DNA of 38,316 bases from Granulicella sp. (GTDB taxonomy: Bacteria > Acidobacteriota > Terriglobia > Terriglobales > Acidobacteriaceae). The notes beneath the pieces were generated by a model. It ran no database searches. It was not told where the DNA came from and saw only the letters and a list, made by a program, of their open reading frames with translations. Both the position numbers and the translations under genes were made by a program. Positions 1-9,605 of this stretch are shown here, piece after piece (within the stretch, counting starts at the first letter, position 1; every line of letters begins with the position of its first letter). The stretch is taken from the NCBI GenBank assembly GCA_003162875.1, contig PLUT01000120.1, positions 3,201 through 41,516 of the forward strand. Direction: 5' to 3'.

Positions 1-2
1 TC

Positions 3-566
3 CATGCCGTCGATGTCACAGCGATGAAACAACTAGAGTTCAAACTGGATAAGTGTGAGACGCGGGCGGAACGACTCGCATCGCATGATTTCTTGACCGG
101 CTTGCCAAACAGGTACTTGCTGATCGACAGGATTTCTGGATTATTGTCGCAGGCAGAAAGTAGTGGAACACTTCTAGGGATCGCTTTAATGGATATCGAT
201 AACTTCAGGCAGATTAACGAAACCTACGGACACGACGTAGGGGATGGCGTGCTAAGGGAGATTGCCAGACGCATGAAAGGCGCGATTCACCCAACGGAAA
301 CGGTCATTCGAATGGATGGTGATGAGTTTCTCTTGTTGACCCCGGGATTACGCAGTGTTGTGGAGGCAAGTGTAGCGATCAGTCGCCTTCTCAGTGCCGT
401 ACAACAGCCTCTCCAGTATGGGAGGGCCGCGCTTATACCGACGCTTAGTTTCGGCAACTCACTTTTCCCGCTCAATGGCTCGGATGCGTCAGAGTTACTC
501 ACACGTGCCGACAGGGTTCTTGTCCAATCGAAGAAGTTTGGAAATAGCTCGCCCAGCGTTACCTAG
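3..566 (+). CDS. GGDEF-domain protein (putative diguanylate cyclase), 5' end truncated by window edge
   Basis: Reading frame is open to the window edge (HAVDVTAMKQLEFKLDKCETRAERLASHDFLTGLPNR), resembling a PAS-to-GGDEF linker; DxLTGLPNR and DGDEFLLL signatures. Signature is DGDEF rather than GGDEF. Confidence 0.85.
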   Translation, partial: HAVDVTAMKQLEFKLDKCETRAERLASHDFLTGLPNRYLLIDRISGLLSQAESSGTLLGIALMDIDNFRQINETYGHDVGDGVLREIARRMKGAIHPTETVIRMDGDEFLLLTPGLRSVVEASVAISRLLSAVQQPLQYGRAALIPTLSFGNSLFPLNGSDASELLTRADRVLVQSKKFGNSSPSVT

Positions 567-611
567 AAGAGAAAGGGCAGGTTGTGCCTGGCGATTTCAT
601 ATCGACGTAGT

Positions 612-1225
612 CTATTCGTCGGTCTCCTGGTACTCCTTGAGTTTTCGAATAGAGTGTTGTTTTCCCCATTCCCAAAAGCTTCGCCGCTAAGGGCCAATCT
701 CCATTCAACTGCCCGATGGCGCATAGAATCGCGCGCCTCTCGACATCAGTCACGGATGCAATGACCTCAATTGCCGACTGATCATGAGCCCGGCGCGTCT
801 CTGACATATCTGCCGTGAGTTCGGCATCCTCAGAGCAGGCTCGAAAACTCTGCAATTCCGGTGGCAAGTCTGCCACTTCCAGAACGGGACCAGAAGATAG
901 GGCGACTGCGCGTCGGATCGCGTTCTCGAGTTCCCGCTTGTTGCCCGGCCAGTCGTATTTGATCATCAGGTCGAGGGCTTCATCGGAAAAGGTGTGCGCC
1001 ATACCGGTCTCTCGTTGCATGCATTCCATGAAGTTAGCAACCAGGATCCCGATGTCCGTCTTACGATCCCTGAGCGCAGGAATCCGCAGAAAACTCAATT
1101 CCGCCAACCCTTCCGCATCCCGCGCTGACCATTGGAATCCACGTGAATTCCTAACCCGGCGTGAGCTTGAGCCTGCCAGCGCGGCGGTCATGACCGTGTC
1201 GATGCCACGAACGTCCAGCTGAGCA
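612..1225 (-). pseudogene. Remnant of an NtrC-type sigma-54-dependent regulator: C-terminal end of AAA+ domain plus Fis-type HTH, 5'-truncated and frameshifted
   Basis: ORF 559..1374(-) contains LSFLRIPALRDRKTDIGILVANFM...YDWPGNKRELENAIRRAV and NGDWPLAAKLLGMGKTTLY; Walker A and GAFTGA parts are absent. Removing one T near 648-650 restores the expected ending TTLYRKLKEYQETDE* with stop at 612-614. Confidence 0.8.
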
Positions 1226-1237
1226 AAGCGGTGAATC

Positions 1238-3514
1238 CTAAAATGCCCACTGCAGGCCAGCATCAGGAAACATTGGCATTTGGTTTTGTTGGAGTACTCC
1301 GCACACCGTGTTGAAGCTGATCTGACAATTGGACCTCCACTCGTTGGAGTAGAAGTTGCTTCTATCCAGTGCATTCTCGAGCCCGAAATGCGTCACCAAC
1401 GATCCGCGGCGCAGTTGATGCGTCCATTCCCAGCGAAAGTCGAGCCGACTGTACATCGGGGCGCGCACGGCGTTGATCTGAGTCAGGTCATATACGTCCC
1501 GGTCCTGCGCCTCGCTGAGCGCCATGTTGTCTGGCGTGTAGGGCCTGCCGGTCGCTCCGCTGTAGCGGAAGGATGCAGTCCAGCCTCTGCCGAGGAGGAT
1601 ATTCCCCAAAACGTTCCCGTCTAGCGGCATGTCGAGGTTGCCTTTACGCAGCACCCCGTCCAGGCCAGAGTACCAGCTCCGCATGTAGGTGAGGCTTCCG
1701 GTCAAGGTCAACCGACGGAAAGGCTTGGCATCGACACTGGTTTCCACTCCGCGCGCCACTCCCTGCCCCTTGCTGACCATCGGAAACATCAGAAATGCCT
1801 GCCCGAAGGTGTCCACGATGTTCGCCATCGACAGTTGAGGAAAGGTCACAGACACCGGGTAGTCGCTATAGAGCTTTTGGTAGGCATTGACAGTTACCTT
1901 TATCCTGCGTGTGTCGGCGGCAATGATACCCGCAGTCAGTTGGCGCGAACGAATGGGCGTAAGGTTGCGCTGATTGGCGAACGCCAGCAGGTAGAGCGAC
2001 GGTGGGAGCTGGGCGTACTCCGAATAGCCCATGTGAATCATTCTGCCGAATACCGGTGCGAAGAACAGCGTCTTGCCGGTGGCTGTCGTACTTCCGACGA
2101 TCGCCCACTGAGAGACTCGTTCGCCCGCGACCACCCTCATGCCGTGCGGCAATTCCAGCGCAACCTGCCCATATGCGGCGGAAGATGCCGGCGTAAACAC
2201 ACGTAGGATCGACATCGCATCCCCGGAGGTGAGGTCAGAACCGTATGGATTGGGAATCCCGATTGGCTGCTGTACGTTGTAACTCATGCGATCGAGACTT
2301 GCCTGGCCGCCCGCGGTCCAAGTAAACCGATGATTTGCCTGGAGGGTCCAGTCGTACTTGAGCGTGGAAATGCCATCGTGCGAATTCTCGTAATACACCT
2401 GCGTGTCGTTCAGAAGCTGGGCATCTGCGTTGATCGTCTGTTGCTGCTCAGAGTTGCTAATGCTGAATAGGCCGAAAGAGCTGACCGAGAAGATGTGTTC
2501 CCAGTTGATGCCGCTGGTGTTCCGCCAGCCGTTGTAGTGGATATCGAATGGGTTCGTCTCAAATAAATCTGTGGGGCTAGGATGAATCACCATCGAATCG
2601 ACGCCGGTAAGCGATAGCCCCCACCAATTGTTCTTTTCGTCCAGGCGCCGATCGGCCCGCACCAGCCCGTTGCTATAGATAGGCACCCCGTTCATCCCGA
2701 TGTCGTCTGTGAACCAGTTCAGGATGCTGCGTCGCAGCGAAACGAACATCGACCCGTCCGTACCCAGCGGTCGCTCGATAGATCCCCCCGTACCACCTAT
2801 GCCAAACTCGGAGCGGGCGTGGTAGCCGACAGGTCCTTCGGGCCGTGTCGAAATTTCGACCACGGCCGATAGCCGTTGGTCGAACTTGCTGTCGTAGGCG
2901 TCGGTGTGCAGTGTGGTGTGCTGAACCGCGGCGTTGTCGATCATCGAGACAAAGCCGCCGGTTGTGTCCGATAGGGCCAGCTGATTGATCGATGGCATCT
3001 CGATGTTGTCGATCACGAACAAGGTCTCTGATGGATTGCCTCCGCGAACGATGAAATCGTTGCGTTCGTCGTTGTCTGAGACCACTCCGGGAAGCGTCTG
3101 CATGAACCGCCCTAGGTCACCAAAGGTGCCGGCGCTTTGCTCAACCTCTCGCGTACTGATCCTACGCTCATAACCCTCGTTGGTATCCGCTGCGTCGGCC
3201 GCTGCTGTAACGTGGACGGTCGTAGTCACCGGCTTTCGCGCGCCGACTCCAGTCCCCGCAGCGATCGCAGGCGCACTTGTCGAGACGGGAGCCGACATCC
3301 TTGACGTGGTTGCAGCCGCAGTTAAAGGCTTCACGGCATCGGCCGTGGGTGCGGGACCCTTGCTGGCGATATCCGGACCCGAGGAAGCAAGGAGACCAAG
3401 GGTGTTCTGCGCGAAGGTGGAATGGGAGACAAGCCCTGAGACAGTGATAGAAACGACCAGGAGGAGGAGGTTGTGATTTAGAAGGAACGACCTGCGGAAA
3501 GCGCTCTGTGGCAT
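1238..3514 (-). CDS. TonB-dependent receptor (plug and barrel)
   Basis: ORF 1238..3637(-); signal-like N-terminus from MPQSAFRRSFLLNHNLLLLVVSITVSGLVSHSTFA; plug-like GRFMQTLPGVVSDNDERNDFIVRGGNPSETLFVIDNIEMP; C-terminal aromatic residue (LQWAF). Start chosen at internal ATG 3514. Confidence 0.85.
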   Translation of the reverse strand: MPQSAFRRSFLLNHNLLLLVVSITVSGLVSHSTFAQNTLGLLASSGPDIASKGPAPTADAVKPLTAAATTSRMSAPVSTSAPAIAAGTGVGARKPVTTTVHVTAAADAADTNEGYERRISTREVEQSAGTFGDLGRFMQTLPGVVSDNDERNDFIVRGGNPSETLFVIDNIEMPSINQLALSDTTGGFVSMIDNAAVQHTTLHTDAYDSKFDQRLSAVVEISTRPEGPVGYHARSEFGIGGTGGSIERPLGTDGSMFVSLRRSILNWFTDDIGMNGVPIYSNGLVRADRRLDEKNNWWGLSLTGVDSMVIHPSPTDLFETNPFDIHYNGWRNTSGINWEHIFSVSSFGLFSISNSEQQQTINADAQLLNDTQVYYENSHDGISTLKYDWTLQANHRFTWTAGGQASLDRMSYNVQQPIGIPNPYGSDLTSGDAMSILRVFTPASSAAYGQVALELPHGMRVVAGERVSQWAIVGSTTATGKTLFFAPVFGRMIHMGYSEYAQLPPSLYLLAFANQRNLTPIRSRQLTAGIIAADTRRIKVTVNAYQKLYSDYPVSVTFPQLSMANIVDTFGQAFLMFPMVSKGQGVARGVETSVDAKPFRRLTLTGSLTYMRSWYSGLDGVLRKGNLDMPLDGNVLGNILLGRGWTASFRYSGATGRPYTPDNMALSEAQDRDVYDLTQINAVRAPMYSRLDFRWEWTHQLRRGSLVTHFGLENALDRSNFYSNEWRSNCQISFNTVCGVLQQNQMPMFPDAGLQWAF

Positions 3515-4046
3515 GCGAGACTCCAGAATGAAACCAGTAAGTTTCATATCGGCATCTGCTGTCTTCTCAATCACCCGAGAAAGCGACTCTCCGCCGGAGA
3601 CGACTACATATAACGATGGATGCCTATCGTTCTGCACTGCTGGCTATTGGCAAGAGTGCGGTTCGAGCCTGTCCCACTCCGGGCCACGACCTCGAACAAA
3701 GGCTGGCGGACGTAGGAGCGCGGCTTTCCACGGACGCTTTTCCAAGGTTCTGAAAGAAACTCAAGAACAGGTCGGGGTATGGCAAGAGGGAATTTGCTCA
3801 CTCTCCGCATCCCAAGTGGACCGCACTCGCGCGGTGGAATCCACAGACTGTCCGCCATGCGGCCCATGACGAATGCATTTCGTGCGCGTCGCGGATCGCA
3901 CTTCATAGGCGGTCTGGAATTGGACGAATCTCGTTCGGCGGGGCTGCGTCAAAGCGAGACCGAATTGCACGGTAATTTTGAAACTAAAGTAACGACGAGG
4001 GCCGCCGATAACTTCCTCAATCGAGAAAACGAGTCGAGGGAGTTAC

Positions 4047-4907
4047 ATGACTTCGAGCTTTGTCTATTCCAAATATGTCCTTCCGCTGTTTCTTCTCTTC
4101 GGGTCCGGCTCATCCATCTTGCAAGCTCAGAGCTCAACCGGGCTCTTCGTTGGACGAGTCCCTAGCGATCTTTCCTTTCGCGCGGTCCCGGACAAATCCA
4201 CCGGAGCTATAACGTCTTCTTCTTCCATCCCGGATATCGATTATCCGGACAGCGCTGTGACGCTTGCGGGCTTGGTCCCCCACTCGGAGAGTTCAGCGAT
4301 TGTCCGCACGTCACCCGCTCCCATAGTACGGCCGCCTCAACGCTACGGCGGTACCCACGAGTTCGCCATTACGGTCGGCATCGCGCGCATGAGCGGCCAT
4401 TGGCTCGGCTATCGCAAGGACGTCGACACCGAGGTTATCAATCTCCGCTACTCCCGCGTGATCAAGAACGGACGCCATGTCACCTATTCCTACTCACCCG
4501 AGGTCACCCCGTACATCAATCTCGAAGAGCCAATCTACAACCAGAACGACATGGGCAACGTCGAGATCAGCCGCAAGCAGATCATCGGCGGCGGAGTCAC
4601 GCCCCTGGGCTTTAGCTTCGATTTCTTTCCCGGCCATCGCATTCAACCTTTTTGGCGCTGCAACTACGGTGTCCTCTACTTTCACGAGCGCGTTCTCTCG
4701 CCGGAAGGCTCGCAGTTTATGCATACCGTGGACTTTGGATTAGGCTTTCACATCTACCAGAATCACCATTTCTCGACCACCCTCGGATTCCGTTATATCC
4801 ACATGTCGAACGCAAACATAGCTGAACACAACCCGGGCACCGACGCCGAGACCTTCTATATCGGCTTCTCGCGCTTCCACTCGCCAAAGAGCCGGGTTGT
4901 CGAATAG
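4047..4907 (+). CDS. Acyloxyacyl hydrolase / PagL-like lipid A 3-O-deacylase family outer-membrane protein
   Basis: Signal-like N-terminus; C-terminal GFRYIHMSNANIAEHNPGTDAETFYIGF matches the PagL-type H-x-S-N...NPG...E pattern; ends in a beta-strand-like segment. Confidence 0.8.
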   Translation: MTSSFVYSKYVLPLFLLFGSGSSILQAQSSTGLFVGRVPSDLSFRAVPDKSTGAITSSSSIPDIDYPDSAVTLAGLVPHSESSAIVRTSPAPIVRPPQRYGGTHEFAITVGIARMSGHWLGYRKDVDTEVINLRYSRVIKNGRHVTYSYSPEVTPYINLEEPIYNQNDMGNVEISRKQIIGGGVTPLGFSFDFFPGHRIQPFWRCNYGVLYFHERVLSPEGSQFMHTVDFGLGFHIYQNHHFSTTLGFRYIHMSNANIAEHNPGTDAETFYIGFSRFHSPKSRVVE

Positions 4908-5151
4908 AGCGGCCGCGCAATTTTCATTTGAGTTGTGAGAGATTCTAATTTGCGACGTGGCAAGAGCTGGGTGCGGTGACAGCGATTCAGTCTCATGAGG
5001 CTGCTGTCGCCCGACCACACGGTCTTTGTTTGAGAGGCATCTGCATCTTCTACGTAAGTCGCGAGTTGTACGCTATATTTCGCGCGGGAATCTGCCGATA
5101 GCTTGCTCGACCAATTAGTGAGTCGAGGAAGTTTATGGCCGGGTGCCCCAT

Positions 5152-5179
5152 GTCAGGCGCAGGCTCCATCGCGCCTGAC
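5152..5179 (+). other. Perfect 9-bp inverted repeat (GTCAGGCGC-N10-GCGCCTGAC), potential leader hairpin of the tonB-like gene
   Basis: Read directly; begins about 100 nt upstream of ATG 5253; not followed by a T run. Confidence 0.6.
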
Positions 5180-5252
5180 GTGGCGAATACAAGGAAGCAA
5201 TCCCGATTATGGCAGTCCCACTCCGCAGTGCGAATCTCGGCCCAGCTAAAGC

Positions 5253-6292
5253 ATGCAGTTTGCGCACTTCGGCGTGCTCGATGCCGGACATCTAAGCAAG
5301 GCATCCACGGCTATGTCGCTGACGATCAATGTGTTGCTCGCGTGCGTCGTCACCATCATCAGCCCGGCCGCCACGCAGACCATTGAAGCCAACAGAAAGC
5401 TGGCCATGTTGGTCGAGCCGGTGATCAAGAAGCAGCCTGAGCCGGTCAAGCCGAAGGTCACTCCCCCCACCCAAACCCAAGCTTCCGGAACTCACCAAGG
5501 TCGAGCAACCCAAGATCGTCATCCCCAAGATCAAACCCCCGGAGCTGCCCAAACAACCGATCGTCCAAGATGGAGAATCCGAAGCCGATTTTGGCGCCGC
5601 CTGCGCCTCAGAAAATTGTCGCCATGGCAGCGCCCGCTGCCGTCAGCCTGGCGCACCCGGAAGCGGCCTCGGTTCCGAGCCATGATGCGCATCCCAGCGC
5701 GGTCCGCCTCGGCAATCCCACCAGCCCGCTCAACAACCTCAAAGGGCCCGCAGTTGCTTCCGTGAACCTGGCGGCAGGTTTCCCGGGAATGAATTCGGCG
5801 AACACTGGCAACGGCCCGCCGGCAACCAAGGTCGTCCTCGGCAATGGAAGCCCGGAGAGCACCAGCATTAAGGGCAACGGCGTGGTCGCCGTGGCCGGCA
5901 TTCCCCACGGCGTTCCCGGTGGCACCGGCACGGGCAAGGCAGTCGCCGGTCGCGTCAACCTTGGGCAGAACGAGCCTTCACCCGCGCCCAAGCCGGCCGT
6001 TGCCGTAGCCGCCGTTGAGATCAAGGCGCCCAAGGTCATCTCCAAGCCGAAGCCTGAGTACACCGAGGAGGCCCGGCAGATGCATGTCGAGGGTGTGGTG
6101 ACCATCCACATCCGCGTATTGCCGGATGGCGCAGTCGAAGTTCTGGGTGTTACCAGAGGTCTTGGCCACGGTTTGGACGAGTCCGCCAAGCGCGCCGTCA
6201 TGGCTACAAAGTTTGAGCCCGCTACCGATGGCTCCGGTCACCCGGTTGCCTGGGACGGCGTTGTTCTTGTCGCCTTCCAGCTTGCCGGGTAG
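5253..6292 (+). pseudogene. TonB-family energy transducer, coding sequence broken by two apparent frameshifts
   Basis: N-terminal TM/proline region (MQFAHFGVLDAG...VEPVIKKQPEPVKPKVTPP) in frame 0; KPKLPELTKVEQPKIVIPKIKPPELPKQPIV in frame +1 from about 5470; MENPKPILAPPAPQ...PEYTEEARQMHVEGVVTIHIRVLPDGAV (TonB C-terminal domain) in frame +2 from about 5570. Confidence 0.75.
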
Positions 6293-6693
6293 GAGCCGAA
6301 CCATTTTGCAGTTGTTGCTGTCCGATTTGGAATAGTCGTAAGCGATAAAACAGCAATACGCAGCAGTCGAATCAGTACCCGCAGAGAACGCCAGTAATCG
6401 GCCTGATCGCGCCTTACGCTAGTTCCGGATGCAAAATGAGTCACCGGAAAACGCTCTTCTCGCCATGGCGTATTCTTAGGCTGTTTCATAACCCACACCT
6501 TTTGGAACAGCGTTTCTGGACCATGCTGGCGGCGAGCTTTGCGGGACGGGAAGTGCGGATTCTAAAGCAGCTGCTTTGTTTCAAAAGGGTCAATCGGGCT
6601 CATCGTGTTCGGGAAGAGCTCGTCAGCTGAGTTGTACTTTGGCCACGCCAGGAATAATCCATTTCGTATATTATTGATAATAAACAGTTTATC

Positions 6694-6782
6694 TGGTGCC
6701 CGGAGGGGGACTTGAACCCCCACGACCAGTTACGGTCTGCGGATTTTAAGTCCGCTGCGTCTGCCAATTTCGCCATCCGGGC
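6694..6782 (-). tRNA. tRNA-Leu (anticodon UAA), encoded 3' CCA
   Basis: Minus strand GCCCGGATGGCGAAATTGGCAGACGC...GCGGACTTAAAATCCGC...GGGTTCAAGTCCCCCTCCGGGCACCA; acceptor GCCCGGA/TCCGGGC, anticodon loop CTTAAAA, long variable arm. Confidence 0.95.
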
Positions 6783-6849
6783 CTGGCGGTTGCCTTCCAC
6801 ATCGTAAACCCCTGGGCGAGATCGGATGATCGCTTCCTCCAATCGGCGG

Positions 6850-9252
6850 CTAGCGGACTGGGTAAAGCGCGCGATACATCTCCCGGTTGCGCAGGATCGA
6901 CTGTACGTACTCCCGCGTCTCGGTGTAGGGGATCGACTCGACAAACTCGGGCACATCCTTGTAGTCGTTGCTCGCGAGCCATTGCCGGACCGGCGTGTCG
7001 CCCGCGTTGTAGGCCGCCAGCGCGTACTCCACCTGCCCGCCAAAACGGTCGATCGCCTGTTTCAGGTTCGCGGTCCCCAACTCCAGATTCACCGACGGGT
7101 CCAGCAACTGCGCCGTCGAGAACCGCTTGATCCCAGTCTTCTTCGCCACTGATTTCCCCACCGATGGCAGCAGTTGCATCAATCCGTACGCGCTCTTGGG
7201 GCTTACCGCTCCGGCGTTGAACTCCGACTCCTGCCGGATCAGCGACGCCACCAGGTACGGGTCCAGCCCACTGTTTCCCGCATTGGCCACCAGTTCTTTC
7301 CAGTACGGCTGGGGGAACAAAAGGTGCCAGTAGATGACGGGCACCTGATCCATAGGCGTGGTGTAGAAGGAAATGCCGCTGTGCTTCATCGACTGCAACG
7401 CGCGTGTGTACTCGCCATAGGAGACGTATATCTCCGCCTGCGCCAGCGCTCCCCACTCGTCCGAGCCAGGACTGGCGCGAATCTCGGGCGCGATGTACTC
7501 ATTGAGTGCCGCATTTGCCAGCAGCCGCGCCTTGATCAGGTGCGTATCGTTCTCCGGCAAATCGCCGGTCAGCCCCGGTTCGGGAGCCTTCTGCGCGGCA
7601 CTCAGCGATGGGGCGGGCGGAGTCGTGTGCTGCGCGCCGAGCACGGCCAGACGCTGCCTCGCAAGGTTGGCGTAGTAATAGTCCGGGTAGATCTCCGTCA
7701 ACCTGCGGTAGTAGTTCACAGCCTGGGGGAAGTTGTGCTCTTCGTCCTCGTAGATGCGCCCGCGCCAGTAGAGTGCGCCGGGGATTTCAATGCCCCCTGC
7801 GTAGCGTTCGATCTGCTCATCCATCAGCCGCGCCGCGTCGGAATAGTTGCGGATGCGATAGTTCATCCAGGCCGCGCGCCAGTGCGCGGAAGGCGCGTAG
7901 GTGCTGTTGGGGAACATCTTCACCAAAGTGGAGTAGTGATAGATTGCCTGTTGCGCATCGTGATTCAGGAGGTACATGTTGCCTCCCGAATAGAGTGCCT
8001 CCTCCAGCCATCGGCTGGCGGGAAAACGCTGCAGCATCTCGGCGATCACGGCGTCGTGACCGGCGCGGTCGCCCTCGTTGCGCGAGAGCTCCGCCAGCAT
8101 ATACAGCTTTGCCGCCGCGGTATCGTCGCCGGTCTCGGGAAGCTTCTCGACATCGCGCCGGCTCAGGCGCTTCAGCTTGAAGTCGCACACCGCCGCGTAG
8201 ATGGTCAGCGCGTTGCGGTCGGCGGCGATCAGGTCCGGGCTGTTTCTGCCGATGGCGTCGTATTCAGCGCCGGCTTCGCTATATCGCTTGGCGTTGAAGA
8301 GCGCGTCCGCGTGGGTTTTGCGCTGGGCGGCGCTCAGCGGAGAACCCATCGCCTGCAACTGTGCAGCCGCCTCGGTTGCATCCTCCGCCAGCGGCTGGGT
8401 GGTATAGATCCTGGTGAAGAGGGGCGCTGCGTGGGCCGTGTCGCCCGCCAGTTGATAGGCGCGTCCCAGGGCGTATTGGAAGCTAATCTGCGCGGCCGCG
8501 GGTGAATTCGCCAGCGGAGCCAGCACCGCCAGCGCGCCCTTTGCGTCTTTCTGCTGCAAATGCGCGTTCGCCAGCAGGACGGGAGCGGTGGCAACAAAAA
8601 TGCTGTCCGGATAGTGGTCCGCGAAGTGGTCCAGCAGGGCATATGCTTGGTCGGCGCGGTTTGCCTGGATCGCCGCCTGTGCGCCGAGGTAGTCGGCGTA
8701 ATCGTCCAGGGCGTCGCCGGCGCGCTTGGCCAGGGCGAAGTTGGCGGCTGCGTCCGCGTCGCGATGGTCCAGCAGATACGCGTGACCCAGGGCGAGATAC
8801 GCGGCAGCCGCGCCCTCGCCGGGATGGCTCTTCGCATAGCTCAATACGCCGGCATAGGCCGCCGGCGATCGCGAGGCAGCGAGCTGCTGCGCCATCGGCC
8901 GCAACTGCTCCGACGCGTGAAAGGCGCTGGTGAGCTTGATGCTGCGGGCGGTGGGCCTGGACGGCGCCCTGCGATGGCTGAGCCGGGTTGCGCTGAGCCT
9001 GGTTGCGGCAGGCGACGTCTTCCTGCCGGTGGTCGCGGCTGCCTTGCTCTTGGTGCCGGCGGGCTTTGCAAGGTCCCCGACCGGTTTTGCCGGACTCTTC
9101 TTTGCGGCCGGTGTTTTCTTTGCCGGTGTCGCCGTTGTAGCGGTGGCTGCCGCAGTCGCGCCGGCGGAGGCCTGTGCCGGCAGCCTGCTTCCAGGCCAGA
9201 GCAGACAGACGGACAACGCGACTACCTGATACAAGATTCTTCGGTCCAGCAT
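6850..9252 (-). CDS. Soluble lytic murein transglycosylase (TPR-like N-terminal region plus SLT domain)
   Basis: ORF 6850..9321(-); SLIRQESEFNAGAVSPKSAYGLMQLLPSVGK and ALAAYNAGDTPVRQWL; Ala/Pro/Lys-rich low-complexity N-terminus after a signal-like segment (start likely MLDRRILYQVVALSVCLLW at 9252). Confidence 0.9.
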   Translation of the reverse strand: MLDRRILYQVVALSVCLLWPGSRLPAQASAGATAAATATTATPAKKTPAAKKSPAKPVGDLAKPAGTKSKAAATTGRKTSPAATRLSATRLSHRRAPSRPTARSIKLTSAFHASEQLRPMAQQLAASRSPAAYAGVLSYAKSHPGEGAAAAYLALGHAYLLDHRDADAAANFALAKRAGDALDDYADYLGAQAAIQANRADQAYALLDHFADHYPDSIFVATAPVLLANAHLQQKDAKGALAVLAPLANSPAAAQISFQYALGRAYQLAGDTAHAAPLFTRIYTTQPLAEDATEAAAQLQAMGSPLSAAQRKTHADALFNAKRYSEAGAEYDAIGRNSPDLIAADRNALTIYAAVCDFKLKRLSRRDVEKLPETGDDTAAAKLYMLAELSRNEGDRAGHDAVIAEMLQRFPASRWLEEALYSGGNMYLLNHDAQQAIYHYSTLVKMFPNSTYAPSAHWRAAWMNYRIRNYSDAARLMDEQIERYAGGIEIPGALYWRGRIYEDEEHNFPQAVNYYRRLTEIYPDYYYANLARQRLAVLGAQHTTPPAPSLSAAQKAPEPGLTGDLPENDTHLIKARLLANAALNEYIAPEIRASPGSDEWGALAQAEIYVSYGEYTRALQSMKHSGISFYTTPMDQVPVIYWHLLFPQPYWKELVANAGNSGLDPYLVASLIRQESEFNAGAVSPKSAYGLMQLLPSVGKSVAKKTGIKRFSTAQLLDPSVNLELGTANLKQAIDRFGGQVEYALAAYNAGDTPVRQWLASNDYKDVPEFVESIPYTETREYVQSILRNREMYRALYPVR

Positions 9253-9605
9253 TCCTTCACGCTCCAACCACCGGCAAACGCGGCGACAGTCCTTCCCGTC
9301 ACGAGCGGAGCCAATGCCCACACTTCGACTCTAAGGCCCCGCACGCCACTCCGCGGCTGTCGCGCGCCCGCGGGAACCAGCCCAGATACACTCCCCCACT
9401 CAAGCATCGCCGGGCTGGTCTGCGCGGACGGCTCCAAAGCCGGCTGCATTCCAGGTCCGCCCAGGGTGCGTTCAAGCTGCGTCCATTGCCCGCGCCCCGG
9501 CGGCGCATATAGACTTGTTCCAGCAGCGGAGAACGACCCCGCCCGGTCTCCCAGCTTCGAACCGCTGAGCACATGGTTTAGGCGGGACAATTGCAACTTT
9601 TGCGT

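Noticed and set aside
3656-3692. GGTTCGAGCCTGTCCCACTCCGGGCC resembles the T-arm and 3' end of a tRNA (possible att remnant)
   Set aside because: T-stem pairs poorly, no matching 5' half or anticodon arm, and no integrase or second att copy in the window.
6436-6630. 64-aa ORF between the tonB-like gene and tRNA-Leu
   Set aside because: No recognisable family or convincing ribosome-binding site; likely chance.
7174-8505. Long plus-strand ORF (443 aa) opposite the lytic transglycosylase
   Set aside because: Antisense to a well-supported CDS, Arg/Gly/Val-rich composition typical of high-GC shadow ORFs, no recognisable domain.
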